From JASGCL01 sp965262775 (lineage in GTDB: Bacteria; Pseudomonadota; Alphaproteobacteria; JASGCL01): a stretch of 64,000 nt of DNA. Every line of letters starts with the position of its first letter. The first letter of the stretch is position 1. A program made the position numbers and the translations under genes. The notes under the pieces were generated by a model, which worked only from the letters and a program-made list of their open reading frames with translations, did not search any database and was not told the origin of the DNA. The stretch spans positions 1 through 64,000 of the forward strand of contig CBDHFT010000005.1 in the NCBI GenBank assembly GCA_965262775.1. Direction: 5' to 3'. Below are positions 52,820 to 61,795 of the stretch, in pieces.

Positions 52820-53317
52820 TCAAGGTTGGAAGGTATTTTGTAGCGGATTTTGTTGCACGGGATTGATGGGGTTAACCTTATTTTTATCTTTGCCGTAACG
52901 TCCAAAATTGGTAACCAATTCTTGTAGGAATGATTTATCACGCGCAACGGTTGGCGTGGTATCTTTCGACACCGATAATTTAACTGCATCCTCCCCCGTG
53001 AAGCGTTTGTAGCCTAAGTAAACCCCTTGGTCGCTTAACTTTATTTGATAAACCTCTTGGTCGGCGAAGCTTGGCGATAAGAAGCCCCATTGATTTCTGG
53101 TCTGGCTGAAATAATACCATATACGTTTGTCGTAATTGGAAAAACTGGTTGGCGTGCCAAGGTTGGCAAGCACATCGTTGTAGGTGCTTTTTCCAACTTC
53201 TAACATTTCTAATTGATAATCCTTCACCACCTGACCGCGGCGCAATGTTTCGGCGCAAGCCGACAACCCCACAAGCAAGCACAACAACAAAAGCAAAGAA
53301 AAAAAACGCTGGGTCAT
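52820..53317 (-). CDS. bamE: Outer membrane assembly lipoprotein BamE (SmpA/OmlA)
   Basis: Lipoprotein of the Bam complex that inserts outer-membrane beta-barrels. The signal peptide ends in lipobox LSAC with Cys21. The mature domain has the family core GKSTYNDVLANLGTPTSF and the WYYFSQTRNQWGFLSP strand pair. The 165 residues include a polar C-terminal tail of ~50 residues that is common in alphaproteobacteria. It lies 49 bases downstream of the TIGR01459 gene and 47 bases before the Pcm-like gene. Confidence 0.93.
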   Translation of the reverse strand: MTQRFFSLLLLLCLLVGLSACAETLRRGQVVKDYQLEMLEVGKSTYNDVLANLGTPTSFSNYDKRIWYYFSQTRNQWGFLSPSFADQEVYQIKLSDQGVYLGYKRFTGEDAVKLSVSKDTTPTVARDKSFLQELVTNFGRYGKDKNKVNPINPVQQNPLQNTFQP

Positions 53318-53366
53318 AGGTTATGTATATATTCTTTCTAAGAATTTGACGAGTCAAAAATAGCAG

Positions 53367-54261
53367 TTACAAATGGAAGCTATCAAGGACAAAATGCGGC
53401 GTCGCATCATAAGTCTTAAATAAATTTTCCATCCGTTGTTTGTCTATGCCATGATAAAAATCCGCCGCATGAATGCCACCCAAAATAAACAAAGAATCAA
53501 TCTCGGCCAACCTCGCCCCCGCAATATCATGCTCAAGGCTATCACCTATCCCAATTATTTTTTTTGCGGCGGGGAAATTCCTGCTTGCACATATCGTAAA
53601 CTTCTTTGGCTGGTTTGCCAAACCTTACAACATGGCCACCCTGTTCTTCATAATATTTTGCTAAACTGCCTGGGCAAATTTTTAATGACCCGTCGGGCAT
53701 GTTGGCCACCATATCGGGGTTGGTGCATAACATGGTGATATTTTTTTTTATCCCAATGTCCATCTCCTCTTGATAGGCTTCCAATGTGCCACGCCCCGCA
53801 CCCGCCGCCAAGATAATATCGGCTTCTTCAACCGATTCGGTGATGATAAAGCCCAAGTCATCTATGGCACGATGGTCATCGTCAAATCCCCAAAACAGTA
53901 ATTTTTTCTTATCGCCCGTTGCAATATTTTTTGCCAAGGGGTGTTTTTTATCTATCAACCATTCGCGCGCCGCCTGGCCCGAACTGATAACCTTATGGAT
54001 AGCGTCCATGTTGAAACCCATTCTGCCTATCAATTTATGGGAATGGCTGGCTAACTTACCCGAATTAGAAAGGACAATAATTTTTGTGCCTGCTTCATAC
54101 AGCGCGGCCACGGCATCCACCGCGCCACGAAATGGCACCACCCCATTATGCAGCACGCCCCATTGGTCAATAATCGCCAAATCGTAATGGCCTAGAATAT
54201 CTTTTATGCCGCTTAAAATTCTTGTCATGCTGTTGTTTGTCTTGTTGTTTTCCTTAATCAA
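53367..54261 (-). pseudogene. TIGR01459 family HAD hydrolase, frameshifted
   Basis: Two overlapping minus-strand frames make one HAD protein. The first (from 54261) carries AIIDQWGVLHNG (motif I with Asp32), IIVLSNSGK (motif II) and FGKPAKEVYDMCKQEFP. The second (ending 53367) continues with KIIGIGDSLEHDIAGARLAE, motif IV, and the rest. The break is in a T8 run at 53558-53565; one base fewer gives 297 residues, the normal length. The family resembles NagD-type phosphatases; its substrate is unknown. The A8 tract in the message could allow transcriptional slippage if the frameshift is real. Confidence 0.88.
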
Positions 54262-55457
54262 ATCGATGGCAAGGGCAAGCGCGCCAAGCGCGTTTGCTTA
54301 TCAAACATTTTTCCCATGACCAATGATACGCCATGCGGTAAATTATTATAAATCTGTTCATTATCAACATTAAATACCATCATCTTTAACCTCAATTTTT
54401 CTAAAGACAGGACTTTCTCCGCCATGAGTTCGTAGCCCATTTTTTCCTGCAGGAATTGCAAGTTATCAAAAGAAGATAAATAAAAATCTATCCCCGTGCG
54501 TAATAATAGCGACGGATCATCATCCAATATCGGGTTGAGCAAAGTTGTGTTGTCGTTGGTATAAAGCATCGCCAATTTGATTCCTTCCGAATTTAAAAAT
54601 TGGCAATTTTCAGCATGACGGTAAAGCCCCGCGGTAAATGGCAAAATGAAAACCATACGGCTAAAGGCCCTTGCCAACCCTGGGTTTGAAATTTTCTGTG
54701 ATTTTAAAAAACTTTTGAGGTCATTCATGAAGCCCTTCTCGTTCAGGGCGCGTTCGGACAGGGGGAAAAAGCAATAGGGCAAATTATTGACGTGCGAAGA
54801 TTTTTCGTGGCTGCCTTCTTCGACTTGGAAGCCATCTTGAAATACTTTTTGCCAATAAAAGCGCAAGGTTTCCAATAATAAAATTTCGATATCACCCGCC
54901 ACGGCATCTTTGGGACTGGCATTAATAATACTGGCGGTGTCAATACCCTGACCATTGGGGTATTCGATAAATCCTTGGCAATAATAACCTTTCAATTGGC
55001 GGGTTTTTGTATCCACCACGTCATGCCCTATCATGACCAGGGCCAACCCCCCCGTTAACAATTCGTTCTGGTAAGCATTTTTAAAAATATCCTGCATGGC
55101 ATTAACTTTTTTGCTTGGAACTTTTTTGGGTTCACTGAATTCTGGCATCACGGCACTGGGGCTTGCTTTATGTTGCGTGGCGCCAAGATTAGAAGCCATG
55201 CGGTTTGAACTAGCCGAGGACGACCTATCGGTTGCACCAGCGCGGGCATGCGGCGTAGCATGAAGTTCGGCAACCGACCTTCTGCCCTTTCCCCGACTCG
55301 CCAACAGCAAATGCAAAAAGGATAAGCCAAGCCATGTCAGGCCACAATAAATAACGATGTTATATAAATCTAACTGAGAATAAAAATAAAAGCTTAGTCC
55401 TAGCAATAAGACAAGTGCAAAATAAAAAAATATATAAAGGAAGTTTTTTCTTAACAT
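54258..55457 (-). CDS. Membrane protein with possible degenerate EAL (TipF-like) domain
   Basis: I do not recognise this 399-residue protein with certainty. Two hydrophobic segments (about 8-27 and 34-53) are followed by a basic, serine-rich linker to ~115. The rest reads like a worn EAL-type fold: IGHDVVDTKTRQLKGYYCQG near the start, LPFTAGLYRHAENCQF in the middle, and MAEKVLSLEKLRLKMMVF near the end, where EAL proteins have AEGVE. The EAL and DDFG catalytic residues are not visible, so phosphodiesterase activity is unlikely. Similar N-terminal two-helix plus degenerate EAL design is known in Caulobacter TipF. It overlaps the TIGR01459 start by four bases. Confidence 0.45.
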   Translation of the reverse strand: MLRKNFLYIFFYFALVLLLGLSFYFYSQLDLYNIVIYCGLTWLGLSFLHLLLASRGKGRRSVAELHATPHARAGATDRSSSASSNRMASNLGATQHKASPSAVMPEFSEPKKVPSKKVNAMQDIFKNAYQNELLTGGLALVMIGHDVVDTKTRQLKGYYCQGFIEYPNGQGIDTASIINASPKDAVAGDIEILLLETLRFYWQKVFQDGFQVEEGSHEKSSHVNNLPYCFFPLSERALNEKGFMNDLKSFLKSQKISNPGLARAFSRMVFILPFTAGLYRHAENCQFLNSEGIKLAMLYTNDNTTLLNPILDDDPSLLLRTGIDFYLSSFDNLQFLQEKMGYELMAEKVLSLEKLRLKMMVFNVDNEQIYNNLPHGVSLVMGKMFDKQTRLARLPLPSI

Positions 55458-55534
55458 GATAATACCAGCACTAATGATTAGATGGGAAAGAGATAAAATA
55501 ATAATCTATTGTTATCAATCCTCCACCATGTATC

Positions 55535-56108
55535 TTATTCCATGTCATCATCCCTATTTGATTTTCTTTTATTCACGGCGCGTTGGTTGCCAGTCAAAAA
55601 ACTAGGCAGGTCTTCACCATTGGCATTTTCATTGCCCGACGATTCTTCGTTATCGTTATCATCAACATAACGCACAACGCCGCGACTCATCATCCTTACA
55701 TCGCCGCCATTACCGCCGCGCATGCCGCCAGAACGTGGCAAAGGTTGTTGCGAATCGTTATCGCCATAATTATCAGATGACATACCGTCATCGTCGCTCG
55801 GTTTAAATTGTCCCTGATGCTCGGTTATCAGCCGTTGATAATGTTCGGCATATTGCAAACAAGCCTCCGCCAATACTCTATCACCATCTGACATGGCTTC
55901 TTTAGCCAACCACAAGATATTTGTCCATGATCTGCATCGCGTTACCACGCACCCTGCCCAATGGGCCATTTGAATCCATTTGTTGTCGTAAGGGATTTCT
56001 TACCACGGCGCTGCTTTGTCTGCTGCCGCCACCGCGACCACGATTTCCACCACCACGGTTACCACCGCCGCGACTGCCATGACGGCGCCAATTATTCTGT
56101 CTTTGCAT
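55535..56108 (-). pseudogene. DUF4167 domain protein, frameshifted
   Basis: An alphaproteobacterial DUF4167 protein in two frames. The first (from 56108) holds an Arg/Gly-rich N-terminus (RGGGNRGGGNRGRGGG) and DSNGPLGRVRGNAMQIMDKYL. The second (ending 55535) continues LAKEAMSDGDRVLAEACLQYAEHYQRLI and a long acidic/Gly tail. The family pattern DSNGP-(V/L)xRxRG-x(n)-KYLxLAxDAxxxGDR crosses the break. The extra base is in CC at 55910-55911; removal gives 190 residues reading KYLVLAKEAM. Nucleic-acid binding is inferred from the RGG-type region. In relatives this gene follows prmC; here it does not. Confidence 0.85.
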
Positions 56109-56407
56109 TATTTTTTCTATTTAGTCCGATTATTATTGAGTTTTAGTTTTTCATGGTTGGTTTTCTTAACCAACTTTTTCTAGAATAATATAAATTCTAA
56201 AAAAATATTAAACCAATGATTAACAATGAAGATATTTTAATATTTAGCTGTGCCTAACAGATTATCAACAATCTATAATACAATTTTTTTTTAGTTATAA
56301 CATAAGCAAGTTATGATACAACCATTGGTTAGCCCAAAAAATATCTATAACAAGCAAATACCGCAAACCAACACCCCTGTCAAGCAAAATTTAAAAAAAG
56401 TTATTGC
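56109..56407. other. AT-rich gap between DUF4167 and odhB
   Basis: About 300 bases without a plausible gene on either strand. It contains a GTTGGTT-TTCTT-AACCAAC stem (56156-56174) followed by five Ts on the plus strand, 48 bases before the DUF4167 start. It also has several T and A tracts. No lpd gene follows odhB here, although one often does in this operon. The region probably holds the end of the TCA operon and the DUF4167 promoter, but I cannot define either. Confidence 0.5.
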
Positions 56408-56450
56408 TTAAATTTCTAACATTAATCTTTCGGGACGTTCGAGCAAATTT

Positions 56451-57560
56451 TTAAACCTCGGTCAGGAAGCTGACGGCTTCCCTGCCATCGATGATGCGAT
56501 GGTCGTAAGATAAAGCAAGGTACATCACGGGGGCGATGGCTATCATGCCGTTTTTAACCACGGCGCGTTCTTGTATCTTGTGCATGCCCAATATAGCCGA
56601 TTGTGGCGGGTTAAGAATGGGGGTTGATAACATCGAACCAAAAATACCGCCGTTGGTAATGGTGAAGGTGCCGCCCGCAAGGTCGGCCAGGGTTAATTGT
56701 CCGCCCTCGGCCTTGATGCCAAACTCCGAAATTGCCTTTTCGATAACAGCGAATGATTTTTTATCGGCATCTTTTAATACTGGCACCACCAAACCCGTGG
56801 GTGAGCCAACCGCGATACCAATATCGTAATAATTTTTATAGATAACCTCATTCCCCGAAATTTCAGCGTTGACTATCGGAAAAGATTTGAGGGCCGCACA
56901 TACCGCCTTCACAAAAAAACTCATGAAGCCCAATTTTGTGCCATATTCTTTTTGAAAACGTTCGCGATGCAATTGGCGCATTTCTATCAATGACGACATA
57001 TCAACCTCGTTAAAGGTGCTTAAGGTTGCCGCGTTGTTTTGTGAATATTTCAACCGCCTGGCGATGGCTTCGCGCAGTTTGCTCATCTTAACTCTTTCCT
57101 CCCCCCGTTCATCGGTCACGTGGGGGGGCATGTGATAGGTTTGCACCTGTGGCATGGGCGTCAATTGAGCTGGCGATTGCAGCGAGGTTGGCGCAGCGGA
57201 TGGCAAACTATCTTCTGATGCTTCTTTCATTTTTTTATTATGAGCCGATTCATCCAATTTTGCTGGCGAAGTTGCCACGGGGGCTTCCATTGCTTTTTTT
57301 GGTTTATTATCGGCGGTGGCTATCGCATGTTCGTCGATGATTCCCAATAAGCCACCAACTTGAACATCGTCGCCCTCTTTAACTTGCCATTGGGTCAACA
57401 CCCCGTTTTCGGGGGCTATCACTTCTAAACTTATTTTTTCTGTATCTAACAGGCAGAGGTTGTCATCTTTTTTCACGCTGTCGCCTGGCGCCACCAACAA
57501 CTTCGCAACGCGTGCCGACATAATCGACTCACCCAACGCGGGAACCTTCACTTCTATCAT
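56451..57560 (-). CDS. odhB: Dihydrolipoyllysine succinyltransferase (E2 of 2-oxoglutarate dehydrogenase), frameshifted at the C-terminus
   Basis: E2 core of the 2-oxoglutarate dehydrogenase complex. The lipoyl domain (1-75) has DTEKISLEVIAPENG with the lipoylated lysine. A linker follows, then an E1/E3-binding segment region shortened or hard to see near 155-165, and a catalytic domain with the DHRIIDGREAV motif. The visible frame ends early at FLTEV. One base fewer in AAA at 56453-56455 extends the protein by KNLLERPERLMLEI to a stop at 56408, the expected C-terminus (about 383 residues). The missing tail packs in the E2 core, so the loss would matter. It lies 16 bases after sucA. Confidence 0.9.
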   Translation of the reverse strand: MIEVKVPALGESIMSARVAKLLVAPGDSVKKDDNLCLLDTEKISLEVIAPENGVLTQWQVKEGDDVQVGGLLGIIDEHAIATADNKPKKAMEAPVATSPAKLDESAHNKKMKEASEDSLPSAAPTSLQSPAQLTPMPQVQTYHMPPHVTDERGEERVKMSKLREAIARRLKYSQNNAATLSTFNEVDMSSLIEMRQLHRERFQKEYGTKLGFMSFFVKAVCAALKSFPIVNAEISGNEVIYKNYYDIGIAVGSPTGLVVPVLKDADKKSFAVIEKAISEFGIKAEGGQLTLADLAGGTFTITNGGIFGSMLSTPILNPPQSAILGMHKIQERAVVKNGMIAIAPVMYLALSYDHRIIDGREAVSFLTEV

Positions 57561-57576
57561 AATTCTTTTTCTATCA

Positions 57577-60500
57577 CTATTTTAGTGCCTCGGCAATGAT
57601 AGTTTGTTGTTCAAGGTTATGGGCCTTCGCCGAACCGACGGCGGGGCTGGCGGCCTCGCGCCGACCGATATACAATAGATCTTGTTGCGGCGCGTTTAAT
57701 TGGCGCAGTAATTTTTCTATAAGCGGGCGCACGAATGACCACGCGCCGTTATTTTCGGGTTCTTCTTGGCACCAAATAAATTGCGCCTGCCGACATTTTT
57801 CCATAATGGCTTTCAGGCTTTCATCGGGGAACGGGTATAATTGCTCCAACCTCACGATAGCAATATCCTTGCGCCCGCTGTTTTCGCGCCCTTGATAAAG
57901 GTCATAATAAATTTTTCCCGAACATAAGATAACTTTGGCAAATTTATCGGGCGCAACCAATTGCCCCGCGGTGAAGGCATCGTCGGGCAGGATACGCCGA
58001 AAGGACGACCCCGTAGCAAAATCATCTAGGTTAGAAACACAAAGCGGATGACGCAGCAGCGACTTGGGGCTCATCACAATAAGTGGTTTGCGAAAGTTCC
58101 TTTTGATTTGGCGGCGCAAGGCATGAAAATAATTGGCGGGCGTGGTGATATTACATACTTGCCAATTATCATCGGCGGAAAGATTCAAATAACGTTCCAA
58201 CCTGGCGGAGGAATGCTCTGGCCCTTGCCCCTCATAACCATGGGGCAACAACATGACCAAGCCACACATTTTAAACCATTTGGTTTCGCCCGCCGCAATA
58301 AATTGGTCAATAATCACTTGCGCGCCATTGGCAAAATCGCCAAATTGCGCTTCCCACAATATTAAAGCATGGGGCTCGGCGCAGGAATAACCATATTCAA
58401 AACCCAACAACCCAAATTCGCTTAAGCGGGCTATTAATAACCTCTATCTTGCTTTGCCCCGCGCGCAGGTGGTTAAGCGGCACGTAGGACGCGCCCGTTT
58501 TTTGGTCCGACCACACCGCATGGCGATGAGAAAAAGTGCCGCGCTCCGAATCTTCGCCCGACAATCTAATCGGTATCCCCTCGAGCAGTAGGCTACCAAA
58601 CGCCAAACCCTCGGCCATGCCCCAGTCAATTTTTTTACCTTTTTCCACGCTCAATCTTTTTATTTGTAGCGACGTAGCAATTTTTGGGATGCAAAGCAAA
58701 GTTGGCGGGGGCTTGGGTAATCTTGCTGGTTATTTCTTGTATAACATCGCTTTCGACCGCGGTGGTGCCTTTCCTCTTGCCCCCTTCGGCCATGGTCAAA
58801 CCGTGCCAGCGCCCTTCCAACCAATCAACCTTATTTGGTTTAAAATCCTTGGCAAGGGCTAAGGCATTTTCTAAACGCTCGTTAAAACTCTTGCTTATCT
58901 CTTGCACTTCTGAATCGCTAAAAATATGTTCGGCCACCAATTTCTTGGCGTAAATATTACTTAGGCGCGGATGTTCCAAAATTTTTGATACATCAAAGGT
59001 TGGGTAAAAAATGGCTCGTCGGCTTCGTTATGGCCATGGCGGCGATAACAATAAATATCGATAACAATGTCCTTTTTAAATTTTTGCCTATATTCGACAG
59101 CCAATTGCGCGGCGCGCACGCATACCTCAGGGTCGTCGCCATTAACATGCAACACGGGGGCATCTATCATTTTGGCCATGTCGGTGCAGTAGGGCGATGA
59201 CCGACCGTCTTTCGGCACCGTGGTGAAACCTATCTGGTTGTTGATGGCGATATGGATGGTGCCGCCCGTGCGGTAACCCTTTAGCTGCGATAATAAAAAA
59301 GTTTCTGCCACCACCCCCTGACCAATGAAGGCCGCATCGCCATGCAACAACACCGCCATCACCTTCTCTTTTTATCGTCGTTTTTTTGTTTTTGCTTGGC
59401 CCGCACCTTGCCCAACACCACGGTGTTAACCGCTTCAAGGTGGCTGGGGTTTGGCGCCAGGGAAAGGTGAACCGTGCGTTGTTCGCCATTGGGGGTATTA
59501 ACCACCATGTCATGGCTAGCCCCGATGTGATATTTTACATCGCCCATCTGTGGCAGGTTATCGGGGGTGACACTGCCGCCATAAAATTCATAAAATATTT
59601 GCCGATAGGGTTTACCCAAAATATTGGCCAGCACATTCAATCGGCCGCGATGTGCCATACCAATATCAACCTCTTCTATCCCCAACTCGGCACCGCGGGT
59701 GATGATTTCCATCAACACGGGGATGGTGCTTTCGCCGCCGTCTAAACCAAACCTCTTTGCGCCCTGGTATTTTTTATCCAAAAAACTTTCAAACATTTCT
59801 GCATGAACTATCTGCTGATAAATCGATTTCTGCTTGTTGGCGGTTAGGCTTTTGCCCGCATAATCCGCCTCGACCTTTTCTTGCAGCCAGAGTTTTTCAT
59901 CGGGGTCCTGCACATGCATGAATTCGATAGCAAAACGACCGCAATAGGCCTTGCGACAAATAGCAATAATATCTTTTAACCTTGCGCTTTCTAACCCCAA
60001 ATAATAATTGATATAGATTGTTTTTTCCAAATCCTCTTCGGTGAAGCCGTGCGAGCGATAATCCAATTCTGGAAAATTTATTTTTGGCGATAGTTGCAAC
60101 GGGTCAAGGTCAGCCTCCAAATGGCCACGGGTTCTGAAGGCACGAATGAGCATGATGGCGCGTATAGAATTAAGTCGCTCCGCCACTTCGCGCTCGCCCA
60201 TCACCCCTTCTATCACCTTTTGATCGCTGAGGTAACGGCTCAAACTATCTTGTAAATTTTCGCCGCGCACCATGCCCGATAACAAAAAATCGGAAAGGCT
60301 CTTGCCAAATTTTTTATGCACGCCGATAACCGCATCTTTTTGCGCCGCGCCGTTGCTTGGTTTCCGCGCCCACGATGGTTGATAACTGCTGGCGTTGGTA
60401 AAATATTGTTCATTGCCATTGCTGGGGTCGGATTGCGCTGAAACTGGGTTTGCGTCATCCACCCCATCCATGGCGGCAAACACCTGTTGCCAATCCGACG

Positions 60501-60747
60501 CTACCGAGGACGGATCTTGTAAATAGCGTCTATAAATATCAAAAATATAGGCCTCCCCGCCCTGCAGGCCAGCCTGCAAACCCGCTTGTAAAATATCTTG
60601 CAAGTTTCCATTCCTATTCGCCTGCGCCGTGCCCCCTGGGTTAGCGTCCAAACTTCCTACTGCCTTTGCTTGCATCGCGCCGTTAGCGGGCAAACCAGGT
60701 TTAGGGGAAGCATCGCCACCATCTAAAATATCATTATTCTGGGTCAT
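57577..60747 (-). pseudogene. sucA: 2-oxoglutarate dehydrogenase E1, broken by four single-base frameshifts
   Basis: Thiamine-diphosphate E1 that decarboxylates 2-oxoglutarate. Five successive frame segments hold one continuous E1. Segment 1 includes FRTRGHLEADLDPL, EVDIGMAHRGRLNVLAN and SHLEAVNTVVLGKVRAKQ. Segment 2 starts MAVLLHGDAAFIGQGVV and ends FTQPLMYQK. Segment 3 starts EHPRLSNIYAKKL and ends FALHPK. Segment 4 runs IATSLQIKRLSVEKGKKIDW to INSPL. Segment 5 is GFEYGYSCAEPHALILWEAQ to the stop. Breaks: a base missing in T5 59369-59373; missing in the A4T5 tract 58978-58986; extra in T5 58681-58685; extra in 58422-58425. The net change is zero, giving 1056 residues. The ~60-residue N-terminal extension is longer than usual. 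Confidence 0.92.
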
Positions 60748-60893
60748 ATATTTATATTATTCAATAAGATACGGCATTCTTGCGTTGCAACCATTCTTCA
60801 TGCAATCTTCTTTTTATATTGTGTATTTTTCGATAAATTGCACCAAAGAGGCACGATTGCGCGCAGGTTTTGCGATAGGAAACATTATACCAT

Positions 60894-61771
60894 TTATTTA
60901 TTCAAAAGGGAAACCATGGTTTGCCCCATCAAATGCTGGGGCGGGCGCCACGGCAATACCCGCCGAACGCAGGGCTTCGATTTTGACGCGGCGGTGCCCA
61001 TGCCCCCCGCGACAATAGCCCCAGCATGCCCCATGCGCTTACCCGCAGGGGCCGATAACCCCGCGATGAATCCGACCATGGGCTTTTTAATCTTGGATCT
61101 TTTATAAAATGCGGCAGCCTCCTCTTCTTCCCCGCCGCCTATTTCGCCTATCATAACAATGGCATCGGTATCTTTATCAGCCAAAAACATTTCTAAACAA
61201 TCAATGAAACTTAAACATGCACAGGGTCGCCGCCAATCCCCACGCAGCTGGATTGCCCCAATCCCGCTTGGGTGGTTTGCCACACCGCTTCGTAGGTTAA
61301 AGTGCCCGAACGCGAAACAACCCCAACCTTGCCCGGTTGATGAATAAAGCCAGGCATGATGCCAATTTTGCATTGGCCTGGCGTAATGACACCCGGGCAA
61401 TTGGGTCCCAACAAAATTGTTTTGCTGGCCTTCAGTTTTTCTTTCACCCTAACCATATCCAGTGTCGGGATGCCTTCGGTGATACAAACCACCAACCTTA
61501 CATCGGCATCGATGGCTTCAATAATGGCGGCGGCGGCAAAAGCGGGTGGCACATAAATGACCGAGTTGCCTCGCAACCAGTTTTCTCTTTTTGCCTCCGC
61601 CACGGTATTAAAAACGGGTAAACCCAAATGACTTTGCCCGCCTTTCTTCGGCACCACGCCGCCAACCATCTTGGTGCCATATTGCATGGCTTGCTCGGTA
61701 TGGAACGAGCCCTGCAACCCCGTTAGGCCCTGGCATATTACTTTAGTGTTTTTATCAACCAATATAGACAT
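60894..61771 (-). pseudogene. sucD: Succinyl-CoA synthetase alpha subunit, broken by three single-base frameshifts
   Basis: Substrate-level phosphorylation step of the TCA cycle. The first frame has ILVDKNTKVICQGLTGLQGS, KKGGQSHLGLPVFNTV and LGPNCPGVITPGQCKIG and ends GIGGDPVHV. A base (C at 61216, expected CC) is missing; restored, it reads DPVHGLSFIDCLEMF. The phosphohistidine segment GKRMGHAGAIVAGG is intact. After GTAASK a missing base in T4 60981-60984 and an extra base in G4 60938-60941 form a compensating pair. Corrected, it reads SKIEALRSAGIAVAPA then QHLMGQTMVSLLNK. The corrected length is 292 residues, normal. It follows sucC by 24 bases. Confidence 0.92.
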
Positions 61772-61795
61772 TTCTTTTTTTTATTTTATTTGCCT

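Noticed and set aside
56156..56179. GTTGGTT/AACCAAC stem followed by five Ts as a terminator.
   Set aside because: The T-run is on the plus strand, but no plus-strand gene runs into it; the neighbouring genes are on the minus strand.
56205..56226. TTAA-N-TTAA arrangement in the DUF4167-odhB gap as a CtrA box.
   Set aside because: The spacing is eight bases instead of seven and the region is so AT-rich that such pairs arise by chance.
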